Positions 14,789-21,190 of a stretch of 21,190 nt of DNA are shown here, piece by piece. Within the stretch, counting starts at the first letter, position 1; every line of letters starts with the position of its first letter. The notes beneath the pieces were generated by a model. The model was not told the origin of the DNA. It made no database searches and saw only the letters and a program-made list of their open reading frames with translations. This stretch comes from Bacillota bacterium (GTDB taxonomy: Bacteria; Bacillota; Clostridia; Christensenellales; Borkfalkiaceae), in NCBI GenBank assembly GCA_003343765.1, contig QAKO01000109.1, forward strand, positions 12,004-33,193, given 5' to 3'. A program made the translations under genes and the position numbers.

Positions 14789-16594
14789 TTACTTGTTCGT
14801 TTTTAAAATCGACATAAAGACTTCGCTCGGTACTTCCACGGATCCTATGCTGCGCATGCGTTTTTTACCCTCTTTCTGCTTTTCCAACAGCTTCTTTTTT
14901 CGCGTAATATCGCCGCCGTAGCATTTCGCAAGGACGTCTTTGCGCACAGCTTTTACCGTTTCGCGCGCAATTACTTTCCCTCCGACAGCTGCCTGTATCG
15001 GTATTTCAAACAACTGACGCGGGATCGCATCTTTCAAATTTTCTGCCAATTCTCTGCCGCGCGGGTATGCCCTGTCTTTATGAACGATCATGGAAAGAGC
15101 GTCGCAAACTTCCCCGTTCAACAGAATATCCAACTTGACCAAATCGCTCTTTTCGTACCCGATCAACTCATAATCAAAGCTCGCATACCCCCTCGTACGA
15201 GACTTGATCTGATCAAAAAAGTCATAGATAATTTCATTGAGGGGCAATGTATATAAAAGCTTGACCCGCTTCTTATCCAGATAAGTCATATCCTTAAAGA
15301 CCCCGCGCTTATCCTGGCACAGATCCATGATCGACCCGATATATTCCGGCGGAGAGAAAATTTCCACTTTTACCATCGGCTCTTCCATATATTCGATGTC
15401 CGCAGGATCGGGCAGATGCGACGGATTGTCCACAAAAAATTGCTCCCCGTCCGTCTTATGAACCAGATAAGATACGCTCGGCGCCGTCGTTATAATATCC
15501 AGATTAAACTCGCGCTCGATCCGCTCCTGAATAATTTCCATATGCAGAAGGCCTAAAAATCCACAACGGAATCCGAACCCCAGCGCAACCGATGTGTCCG
15601 GTTCAAACAACAGCGACGCATCGTTCAGCTGCAATTTCAAAAGCGCCTCTTTCAAATCGTTGAATTTGCTTCCGTCCAGCGGATAAATTCCGCAGAACAC
15701 TACCGACTGCACCTTTTTATAACCGGGCAGCGGCTCCGCCGCAGGATTTACTGCATTCGTTACCGTATCCCCAACCGCAACGTCCTGAATACTCTTTATG
15801 CTTGCCGCTATATATCCGACCTCACCTGCACGCAGTATCTCTTTCGGTGTAAGTTTCGGGTTGAACGCCCCTACTTCCGTTACATCATACTGCTTGTCCG
15901 ATCGAAACGTCTTGATCACGTCCCCGACCTTCACTTGCCCGTCTTTCAGACGCACGAACAGAATAACACCTTTATAATTATCGTAATAACTGTCAAAAAT
16001 CAAAGCTTTCAGCGGCGCATCAGTATCTCCGTCCGGTGCAGGCACATACTGCACGATCTTTTCTAAGATATCCTTTATATTCGTTCCCTCTTTTGCCGAA
16101 ACACAAGGGGCATACGATGCGTCGAGACCGATCACTTCTTCGATCTCATTTTTCGTACCTTCAATATCCGCAGACTGCAGATCAATCTTATTGATCACCG
16201 GAATGATCTCCAGATCGTTTTCCAATGCTAGGTATACGTTTGCCAGAGTCTGCGCTTCGATCCCCTGCGTCGCATCGACGATCAGAATCGCCCCCTCACA
16301 GGCTGCGAGCGAACGCGATACTTCGTACGTGAAGTCCACATGCCCCGGCGTATCGATCAGGTTCAGTTCATATTCGTTTCCGTCGTCCGCTTTGTAATAC
16401 ATACGCACAGGCGTCAATTTGATCGTAATGCCGCGCTCACGTTCCAGATCCATGGAATCCAGAAGCTGATCTTCCATATCGCGGCTGGATACCTGTCCAG
16501 TCAACTCCATCAACCTGTCTGCAATCGTGCTTTTCCCATGATCGATATGCGCTATAATACAAAAATTTCGGATAAATTTACTCGGTTTTGCCAT
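14789..16594 (-). CDS. lepA: Elongation factor 4 (LepA)
   Basis: 601 residues, the family length. It is a translational GTPase that acts on the ribosome, able to back-translocate it and linked to initiation and stress. The G-domain has AHIDHGKST (15-23), RGIT (54-57), DTPGH (81-85) and NKID (135-138). It lacks EF-G domain IV and ends in the LepA-specific region with KKKLLEKQKEGKKRMRSIG and VEVPSEVFMSIL. The start is ATG 16594 with GGAG 8 nt upstream; AGAGGA also abuts the ATG. It has its own consensus promoter. In many Firmicutes hemW follows directly; here a HAD gene and an MGMT-type gene lie between them. Confidence 0.97.
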   Translation of the reverse strand: MAKPSKFIRNFCIIAHIDHGKSTIADRLMELTGQVSSRDMEDQLLDSMDLERERGITIKLTPVRMYYKADDGNEYELNLIDTPGHVDFTYEVSRSLAACEGAILIVDATQGIEAQTLANVYLALENDLEIIPVINKIDLQSADIEGTKNEIEEVIGLDASYAPCVSAKEGTNIKDILEKIVQYVPAPDGDTDAPLKALIFDSYYDNYKGVILFVRLKDGQVKVGDVIKTFRSDKQYDVTEVGAFNPKLTPKEILRAGEVGYIAASIKSIQDVAVGDTVTNAVNPAAEPLPGYKKVQSVVFCGIYPLDGSKFNDLKEALLKLQLNDASLLFEPDTSVALGFGFRCGFLGLLHMEIIQERIEREFNLDIITTAPSVSYLVHKTDGEQFFVDNPSHLPDPADIEYMEEPMVKVEIFSPPEYIGSIMDLCQDKRGVFKDMTYLDKKRVKLLYTLPLNEIIYDFFDQIKSRTRGYASFDYELIGYEKSDLVKLDILLNGEVCDALSMIVHKDRAYPRGRELAENLKDAIPRQLFEIPIQAAVGGKVIARETVKAVRKDVLAKCYGGDITRKKKLLEKQKEGKKRMRSIGSVEVPSEVFMSILKTNK

Positions 16595-16647
16595 TCCTCT
16601 TTCTCCACGCGGAGCCCGATCGCCCGCTCATACAATGTCACCTTTCC

Positions 16648-16676
16648 ATTATATAAAAAATTGCCTGATTTTGCAA
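16648..16676 (-). promoter_or_regulatory. Sigma-A promoter of lepA
   Basis: Minus-strand TTGCAA (16671-16676), 17-nt spacer, perfect TATAAT (16648-16653). The predicted start is near 16641, giving a leader of about 47 nt. The -35 box overlaps the hairpin of the upstream terminator. Confidence 0.75.
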
Positions 16677-16678
16677 TT
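16654..16678 (-). terminator. Short terminator hairpin overlapping the lepA promoter
   Basis: Minus strand AATTGC (16678-16673), 8-nt loop, GCAATT (16664-16659), then a T-run. The stem is short (6 bp) but the U-tract is good; it would end the transcript of the DUF3788-like gene 39 nt after its stop. Confidence 0.5.
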
Positions 16679-16716
16679 ATTTTAAAAGATATATCCCTTT
16701 CTGCCTATGTAAAAGA

Positions 16717-17253
16717 CTATTCCTTCGTCGCTTTCACCCGAAAATCCAACAGCCGAAACACTTCTTCACAGACACTCTCGTCCCGAAGATCGAACGACAA
16801 CACTTTTCGCCCGTTCTTCTCCTCAATGGTATCGTATGTCCACTGGATCCCCGACCTCGAAAATGTATTTCTCTCTTTTTCGAAACGATCCATCTCTTTC
16901 TTTCCGAACCCGAATCTCAACTCAAACAGATCCAAAACCATCCCGATACTGCAAAGCGCTTTGTTTTTTACATGAAATCTGTAAATCAGTTTCCAACGGC
17001 TGTCTCCGGCGCTCCATTCTCCTTTCGCACCATAACGCGAACAGATATCTTTACAGACTCGCAGAAAACGGGCATATTCCGCTTCCCCTAAAATTTGTTT
17101 TGCAAGCAAATGACCTTCTTCTTCCGTTTCCGGCGCATATTGTTTGCGGGGAATCAGCGACCGCCGCATCATATACTCTTCTTGGGGTGTATATGTCTTC
17201 GGATCGATCTTTAATAGAAGTTTCTGCTCTTCGGTATACCTTTCGTTTCTCAT
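16717..17253 (-). CDS. Uncharacterised protein, DUF3788-like
   Basis: 178 residues from the chosen start, with no signal peptide or membrane segment, so cytosolic. The second half (WSAGDSRWKLIYRFHVKNK, then an Leu/Phe-rich strand, ending near VFRLLDFRVKATKE) has the order of strands seen in DUF3788/YdhG-like small alpha-beta proteins; this is by eye and weak. No catalytic residues can be named and the function is unknown. An ATG at 17259 is in frame, but AAGGGGG lies only 1 nt before it and 7 nt before the ATG at 17253, so the latter is used. It starts 18 nt after the tlyA stop and is probably the last gene of the nusB-folD-ispA-tlyA run. Confidence 0.72.
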   Translation of the reverse strand: MRNERYTEEQKLLLKIDPKTYTPQEEYMMRRSLIPRKQYAPETEEEGHLLAKQILGEAEYARFLRVCKDICSRYGAKGEWSAGDSRWKLIYRFHVKNKALCSIGMVLDLFELRFGFGKKEMDRFEKERNTFSRSGIQWTYDTIEEKNGRKVLSFDLRDESVCEEVFRLLDFRVKATKE

Positions 17254-17271
17254 CTGCATACCCCCTTTTCA

Positions 17272-18039
17272 TCAGCTCGGGTCTCGTACCGCCCGCAAAA
17301 GTCTGGCGATATCCAAAGCCTTTCCGCCTTTTTTCAAGAGCAAAACATACTCCGTATTTTTTCGCTCCCGAAGCGGCGCGTTTGTCAGCTTCTGCGGTGC
17401 AAGGCCGAGCGCCTTCGCAGACGCACAGATCTTGTTCACGATGCTTTCGTGCAATTTTTTATCCTTCACGATCCCGTGCTTGTCCTGCCCCTTTCCGCAG
17501 CATTCAAACTGCGGTTTGATCAGAACATAGGCTTTGCCGTCCTTTTCCAGAAGGTCCGCAATGACCGGCAGAATGTATTCCAGCGATATAAAACTCAGAT
17601 CAGCCGTCACGACATCCGCCTGCGCAGGAAAATCTTCCTTCGACAAATACCGCGCGTTCCTTCGATCCATCACACAAACGCGCGGATCTTTCGCCAAAGA
17701 CGCATCCAGCTGACTTTCCCCGACATCCACGGCATAGATACGGGCGGCTCCGTTTTTTAAAAGGCAATCGGTAAACCCGCCCGTGCTGGCTCCCAAATCG
17801 ATACAGGTAAGCCCCTCTACGCTTTCCGAAAAATCCTGCAGTGCCTTGTAAAGTTTGAATCCGCCTTCAGACACAAAACCGATCGGCTCTTCCAAAATCT
17901 CGATCCGATCCACTTCCGATACTTCCTGCGCCGCCCTGCCGGCTTTACCGTTTACAAGAACGCGCCCTTTTTCAAGGGCGCGCGCTGCTTTCGTCCGGGA
18001 CGCAAATCCGTGTCCGGCTAAATATTTATCCAAGCGCAT
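17272..18039 (-). CDS. tlyA: TlyA-family rRNA 2'-O-methyltransferase
   Basis: 255 residues. An N-terminal S4 RNA-binding domain (1-60, MRLDKYLAGHGFASRTKAAR) precedes an FtsJ/RrmJ-type Rossmann methyltransferase with the SAM motif IDLGASTGGFTDCLL (about 80-94), followed by AVDVG, LSFIS and LIKPQFE. TlyA methylates the 2'-O of cytidines in 16S (and in some species 23S) rRNA; the old name hemolysin A is misleading. The segment FVSEGGFKLYKAL differs from the common FVSRGGLKL by an Arg-to-Glu change that might affect RNA contact. The start is ATG 18039 with GAGAGG 7 nt upstream; the gap to ispA is 2 nt, so translation is likely coupled. This position after ispA is normal in Clostridia, but dxs is missing. 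Confidence 0.93.
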   Translation of the reverse strand: MRLDKYLAGHGFASRTKAARALEKGRVLVNGKAGRAAQEVSEVDRIEILEEPIGFVSEGGFKLYKALQDFSESVEGLTCIDLGASTGGFTDCLLKNGAARIYAVDVGESQLDASLAKDPRVCVMDRRNARYLSKEDFPAQADVVTADLSFISLEYILPVIADLLEKDGKAYVLIKPQFECCGKGQDKHGIVKDKKLHESIVNKICASAKALGLAPQKLTNAPLRERKNTEYVLLLKKGGKALDIARLLRAVRDPS

Positions 18040-18041
18040 TA

Positions 18042-18929
18042 TTATGCCTCTCTGCCGCGGACATACTTCGTCAATTCCTGTAAAAACGAACTCTCATACG
18101 GCAACTCACCCAAAATCTTCAGACAAAGTTCGCAATAATAGTCCGCAAGCTCCTCGCTTTTCTCTTTTCCGTACAGGTTCACGCTGGATATTTTCTGTTC
18201 CGCCGCGTCTTTACCGACTGACTTCCCGAGCTTTTCAAAATCACCCGTATAATCCAGAAGATCGTCCGTGATCTGAAACAAGAACCCGAAATTTTTCCCG
18301 AATTCATTCAACAGGGCAATGATGTTCTCATCCGCATCATATACATAAGCGGGAACTGTCACGGCACTCATGATCATTTTCGCCGTTTTATTCAGTATGA
18401 TAAAATCAGCTTCCGTTTTGCCCGCTTCTTCTTTGCCCTGCCAGAACAAGTCGGCAGCTTGTCCCGCAACCATCCCGAAAGCTCCCGCGTTCTTACACAA
18501 AACAGACGCCGCCATACGATAGCTTTTCCCTTTGTTGCACTCTTCAAAACAAAGCCCGTATGCCTCGTTCAAAAGCGCGTCGCCCGCAAGGATCGCCTGT
18601 CCTTCCCCAAACTGCCTGTGATTGCTCGGCTTCCCCCTGCGATAATCATCGTTGTCCATCGCAGGAAGATCGTCATGAATCAGGGAATAGGTATGGATCA
18701 TCTCGATCGCCAAGGCAAAATTGGAGACATCCTGTATCTTTCCGCCCAACATCTGCGCTGTCACAAACATCAGAACGGGACGAAGCCGCTTTCCTCCGAT
18801 CTTCAGCGAATACTGCATGCTTTCTCTGAGTATTTCCGGTCTGATCTGCAAATCCCTGAGATATTCTTCCAGAATTTCTTCAAATAAAAGCCGCAGCTCT
18901 TCCATCCTTTGTTTAAATTGCGTTTCCAA
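18042..18929 (-). CDS. ispA: Polyprenyl (farnesyl-type) diphosphate synthase
   Basis: Condenses isopentenyl diphosphate with allylic diphosphates to give farnesyl (or geranylgeranyl) diphosphate for quinone, undecaprenyl and other isoprenoids; a soluble, all-helical enzyme. The substrate motifs are GGKRLRP, the first Asp-rich motif DDLPAMDND with the two-residue insertion of bacterial farnesyl synthases, and the second FQITDDLLDYTGD. With the chosen start it has 295 residues. The longest frame opens with an upstream TTG at 18953 inside folD, but it has no proper ribosome site. The TTG at 18929 has AGGAG 8 nt upstream and lies 4 nt after the folD stop, so it is preferred; an ATG 8 codons later has poor spacing. 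The two-nt gap to tlyA indicates one operon. Confidence 0.93.
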   Translation of the reverse strand: METQFKQRMEELRLLFEEILEEYLRDLQIRPEILRESMQYSLKIGGKRLRPVLMFVTAQMLGGKIQDVSNFALAIEMIHTYSLIHDDLPAMDNDDYRRGKPSNHRQFGEGQAILAGDALLNEAYGLCFEECNKGKSYRMAASVLCKNAGAFGMVAGQAADLFWQGKEEAGKTEADFIILNKTAKMIMSAVTVPAYVYDADENIIALLNEFGKNFGFLFQITDDLLDYTGDFEKLGKSVGKDAAEQKISSVNLYGKEKSEELADYYCELCLKILGELPYESSFLQELTKYVRGREA

Positions 18930-18933
18930 AAGT

Positions 18934-19779
18934 TCAGCTCCTCGACGCGGCAATCACCGTATTGTAAAGCAGCATGGTGATCGTCATCGGTCCGACTCCG
19001 CCCGGAACCGGAGTAATAAAAGACGCTTTGTCCTTTACCTGCTCAAAATCTACATCGCCGCATAGTTTTCCGTTTTCATCGCGATCCATACCGACATCGA
19101 TCACGACCGCACCCTCTTTTACCATATCCGCCGTTACAAACTTTGCTTTCCCGATCGCAACGACCAGAATATCCGCACCCGCGCAGACCTGCTGCAGATT
19201 TTTCGTCTTACTGTGACATACGGTGACCGTCGCATCCGCGTTCAGCAAAAGCATTGCCATCGGTTTGCCAACAATATTTGATCTGCCCAGTACGACCGCC
19301 GTCTTGCCTTTCGGATCGATTCCGTATTTCTCCAGCATCTTCATGACGCCGTACGGCGTACAGGCAACGATCGTTTCACGATTCATTGCAAGATTTCCCA
19401 CATTCTCCGCACAGAATCCGTCCACATCTTTGGCAGGCGGAATCCTTCGCAGAATTTTCCGTTCATCAATATGTTTCGGAAGCGGCAGTTGCACCAAAAT
19501 TCCGTGCACATTTTCAGAAGCAACCAATTCATCGATCAAAGAAATCAGCTGGTCTTCGCTCGTCTCCTCAGGAAGATGATAGGAAAAAGATTTGATTCCT
19601 ACTTCCTCACAGGCCTTGATCTTGTTGCGCACATATACCTTGGATGCCTGGTTTTCACCCACCAATACTACAGCAAGCCCGATATCTTTTCCGCGCTCTT
19701 TTTTAAAACCTGCAACACGTTCACGGATTTCTCCGCGAAGCTCCTCTGCAAGTGCCTTGCCGTCAATGATCTGCGCCAT
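18934..19779 (-). CDS. folD: Bifunctional methylene-THF dehydrogenase/cyclohydrolase FolD
   Basis: 281 residues, standard for the family. It interconverts 5,10-methylene-THF and 10-formyl-THF, supplying one-carbon units for purine and fMet synthesis. The catalytic Lys53 lies in YVRNKIKACEEVGI, with VQLPLP (96-101), KDVDGF (117-122), the NADP-binding GRSNIVGKP (165-173) and the C-terminal signature PVPGGVGPMT. The ATG overlaps the end of nusB by 17 nt and has GGAGG about 9 nt upstream, within nusB. It sits where xseA is usually found, between nusB and ispA. Confidence 0.97.
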   Translation of the reverse strand: MAQIIDGKALAEELRGEIRERVAGFKKERGKDIGLAVVLVGENQASKVYVRNKIKACEEVGIKSFSYHLPEETSEDQLISLIDELVASENVHGILVQLPLPKHIDERKILRRIPPAKDVDGFCAENVGNLAMNRETIVACTPYGVMKMLEKYGIDPKGKTAVVLGRSNIVGKPMAMLLLNADATVTVCHSKTKNLQQVCAGADILVVAIGKAKFVTADMVKEGAVVIDVGMDRDENGKLCGDVDFEQVKDKASFITPVPGGVGPMTITMLLYNTVIAASRS

Positions 19780-20179
19780 CTTTCGTAACCTCCGCCATAT
19801 AAGATCCCAGTACGCCGTTTACATAACCGACGCTCTTTTCCGTAGAATATTTGCGGGCAAGCCCGACCGCCTCGTCAATACTGACAACCGCCGGTACATC
19901 ATCAATGTATTTCATTTCCGCCATCGCCATCAGTAAAAGGCTTTTATCCACCGGAAACATTCTCTTTTCCGAAAACCCGATCGAATGACGGTTCAATGCT
20001 TCCGTCAACTCTTCACGATGTTCTTTGACACTGTTCAGCAAACGGTCTGCATACTCGGCTTCTTCTTCGTCCAAAGCGAACGTCTTATAAACGCCGCGCT
20101 GAAATTCAGCCGGCTCTTCCGATTGAAACAACGATGCAAAAATCACCTTAAATGCACATTCGCGCGCTTTACTTCTCAT
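19763..20179 (-). CDS. nusB: Transcription antitermination factor NusB
   Basis: 138 residues with the all-helical NusB pattern: MRSKARECAFKVIFASLFQ at the N-terminus, SLLLMAMAEMKYIDDVPAVV and then SIDEAVGLARKYSTEKSVGYVNGVL near the C-terminus. NusB pairs with S10 (NusE) on boxA RNA to support rRNA transcription. AGGGA is 8 nt before the ATG. It overlaps folD and follows the Asp23-like gene by 73 nt, a gap with a hairpin. The order spoIIIAH, asp23, nusB is common in Clostridia. Confidence 0.95.
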   Translation of the reverse strand: MRSKARECAFKVIFASLFQSEEPAEFQRGVYKTFALDEEEAEYADRLLNSVKEHREELTEALNRHSIGFSEKRMFPVDKSLLLMAMAEMKYIDDVPAVVSIDEAVGLARKYSTEKSVGYVNGVLGSYMAEVTKDGADH

Positions 20180-20206
20180 AATGTATGTCCCTGTAAAAAT
20201 TTAATA

Positions 20207-20236
20207 TTTCCCCCCGAAAAATTTTCCGAGGGGAAA
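20207..20236 (-). terminator. Weak hairpin between the Asp23-like gene and nusB
   Basis: Arms TTTCCCC (20207-20213) and GGGGAAA (20230-20236) pair perfectly, with an A/T-rich interior that can extend the stem. On the minus strand the following bases AATATTAAATTTTTAC give only an interrupted U-tract, so partial termination or attenuation before nusB is the best reading. Confidence 0.4.
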
Positions 20237-20252
20237 CACCTTAAAATTTTGT

Positions 20253-20591
20253 TTATTGTTCGACTGCGTGATCCAAAAATTCAACACCGACCACATAAAC
20301 GTCAACTTTGGCGACTTTATACTCCGTCATCGCTTCCACGTTATGTTTGACAGATTGCTGAATCTTGAACGCAACTTCGGGAACATTGTACCCGTAATCT
20401 ACCTTAACGGAAATATCGGCGTAAATACCTTCCTTCTCAAAGTACAGCTTTAATCCGCGCTTTTTCCCTTGAAGAAGTTCCACTCCTTCAATTTCCGAAA
20501 CGGCAAGGCTGATAATTCCGCTCACTATGCCGGAATTGTAAGATACTTTCCCTTTTTGACCGTCGGACGGAACACGTTTGAAAAGTGCCAT
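20253..20591 (-). CDS. Asp23/Gls24 family protein
   Basis: 112 residues matching the Asp23/Gls24 fold: an early SYNSGIVSGIISLAVSEIEGVELL, then IYADISVKVDYGYNVPEVAFKIQQSVKHNVEAMTEYKVAKVDVYVVGV. Family members are linked to envelope stress and shape in Gram-positive bacteria; a copy between spoIIIAH and nusB is widespread in Clostridia, but its exact job is not known. There is no membrane segment. The start is ATG 20591 with GGAG 7 nt upstream, downstream of its own extended -10 promoter. Confidence 0.92.
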   Translation of the reverse strand: MALFKRVPSDGQKGKVSYNSGIVSGIISLAVSEIEGVELLQGKKRGLKLYFEKEGIYADISVKVDYGYNVPEVAFKIQQSVKHNVEAMTEYKVAKVDVYVVGVEFLDHAVEQ

Positions 20592-20620
20592 TGTAGTTCT
20601 CCAAGAATTTTCTTATGTTT

Positions 20621-20629
20621 ATTATACCA
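20621..20629 (-). promoter_or_regulatory. Extended -10 promoter of the Asp23-like gene
   Basis: Minus-strand TGGTATAAT: perfect TATAAT (20621-20626) with the TGn extension. The -35 is weak (TTCAAA/TGTTCA). It lets asp23-nusB-folD-ispA-tlyA be expressed outside sporulation, separately from spoIIIAH. Confidence 0.65.
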
Positions 20630-20658
20630 CATTTTTTGAAATTTGAACAGTATTTTTA

Positions 20659-21147
20659 TTAAATTTCCGCCTGAATCGGCATAATATTTACATTCGCAGG
20701 ATCACAACCCGCTTCTTCCGTCAAAATATTGTAGATGGAAAGAAAATCATTGTAGGAAAGTTCGCTCGCATTCACGAATACGTTGACGTTTTCCGAGTCC
20801 ATTCCGATACTCACGACCGCGTCCGTATAACCCAACGACTTGATATACGTTTCCAGCAAAAGTTCGCGTTCCATCATTTCCACAATCTGCAACTTCAAGG
20901 ACATCGCCTCTTCGTACGCTTCACTGCCCGCTTCCGTGCTTTCCAGAATCGAATCCAGCTGCAACAATTCTTCGTTGCGCGTCGTGGTACGCTCCGTTCT
21001 GTACGAAGTAAAGTAATTCGCCGCCGTCACTTCGCCTGCATCCGCACTGCCGTCAAGGCTACCAGCCAAAACGAAATTAAACACCGCTGTTACCGCCAGC
21101 AACAGCACCAGCCCCGTCATAATGACAATTTTCTTGGTTCTCGACAT
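20659..21147 (-). CDS. spoIIIAH: Stage III sporulation protein AH
   Basis: 162 residues. A short basic N-terminus (MSRTKK) precedes one membrane helix (about 7-28), then a coiled charged stretch (about 45-105) and a compact C-terminal domain (SLGYTDAVVSIGMDSENVNV to IMPIQAEI) of the ring-forming type. In sporulation SpoIIIAH sits in the mother-cell membrane and pairs with SpoIIQ to form the channel between mother cell and forespore. An in-frame GTG at 21156 abuts its AGGAGA, whereas the ATG at 21147 has it 9 nt upstream, so the ATG is used. It would be the last gene of the spoIIIA operon, the rest lying beyond the window. Confidence 0.9.
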   Translation of the reverse strand: MSRTKKIVIMTGLVLLLAVTAVFNFVLAGSLDGSADAGEVTAANYFTSYRTERTTTRNEELLQLDSILESTEAGSEAYEEAMSLKLQIVEMMERELLLETYIKSLGYTDAVVSIGMDSENVNVFVNASELSYNDFLSIYNILTEEAGCDPANVNIMPIQAEI

Positions 21148-21169
21148 ACTTAACACTCTCCTTTTTTGT

Positions 21170-21190
21170 TTATGAATTGCCGCCCATTGT
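21170..21190 (-). CDS. Possible last codons of the upstream spoIIIA gene
   Basis: One minus-strand frame at the window edge reads T-M-G-G-N-S then TAA at 21172-21170, 22 nt before the spoIIIAH ATG. This spacing fits an operon neighbour, which would be spoIIIAG by the usual gene order. Too short to identify from sequence. Confidence 0.3.
   Translation of the reverse strand, partial: TMGGNS

Overview
The window looks like a chromosomal segment of an anaerobic, spore-forming Firmicute of the class Clostridia. The evidence is a SpoIIIAH gene next to an Asp23/Gls24 gene and nusB, a LepA/HemW region, consensus sigma-A promoters (TTGnnn-17-TATAAT), strong GGAGG-type ribosome binding sites, and moderate GC with frequent GCG/GAA codons. 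All genes but one are on the minus strand, as expected for one replichore arm of a Firmicute. No tRNA, rRNA, CRISPR array, IS element or prophage gene was seen. The content is mostly housekeeping with a few accessory genes.

Layout, low to high coordinates (transcription runs mainly high to low). 1-2963 is the 5' two-thirds or so of a very large DUF4011-type SF1 helicase gene that runs off the window, with its own near-consensus promoter. 3198-6276 is a two-gene unit of a HelD-like helicase (RNA polymerase recycling family) overlapping a YjjG/YfnB-type HAD phosphatase. 6428-11186 is a GMP biosynthesis cluster: a small membrane-anchored protein of unknown function, guaB (IMP dehydrogenase), full-length guaA (GMP synthase), then a second GMP synthase paralogue without a glutaminase domain. 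A strong promoter with an overlapping palindrome precedes it. 11429-12112 is the only plus-strand gene, a lipoprotein, ending at a bidirectional terminator shared with hemW.

12319-16594 holds lepA, a HAD-like hydrolase, a short MGMT-type alkyltransferase and hemW. lepA and hemW are commonly neighbours in Firmicutes; here two genes separate them. Two near-identical 15-bp palindromes overlap possible -10 boxes, in the same register, before the HAD gene and before hemW. 16717-21147 is a run of spoIIIAH, asp23-like, nusB, folD, ispA, tlyA and a DUF3788-like gene with short gaps or overlaps. It resembles the usual Clostridia nusB-xseA-xseB-ispA-dxs-tlyA neighbourhood but lacks xseA, xseB and dxs.

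How the genes work together: guaB makes XMP from IMP and guaA aminates XMP to GMP; the short paralogue probably does the synthetase half-reaction with another ammonia source, or has a different job. folD supplies one-carbon folate and ispA supplies isoprenoid diphosphates. NusB, TlyA, LepA and HelD act in transcription and translation. The points most worth a second look are the tandem GuaA pair, the repeated palindrome near hemW and the HAD gene, and the degenerate transglutaminase-like region in the DUF4011 helicase. No obvious new multi-gene system is present.
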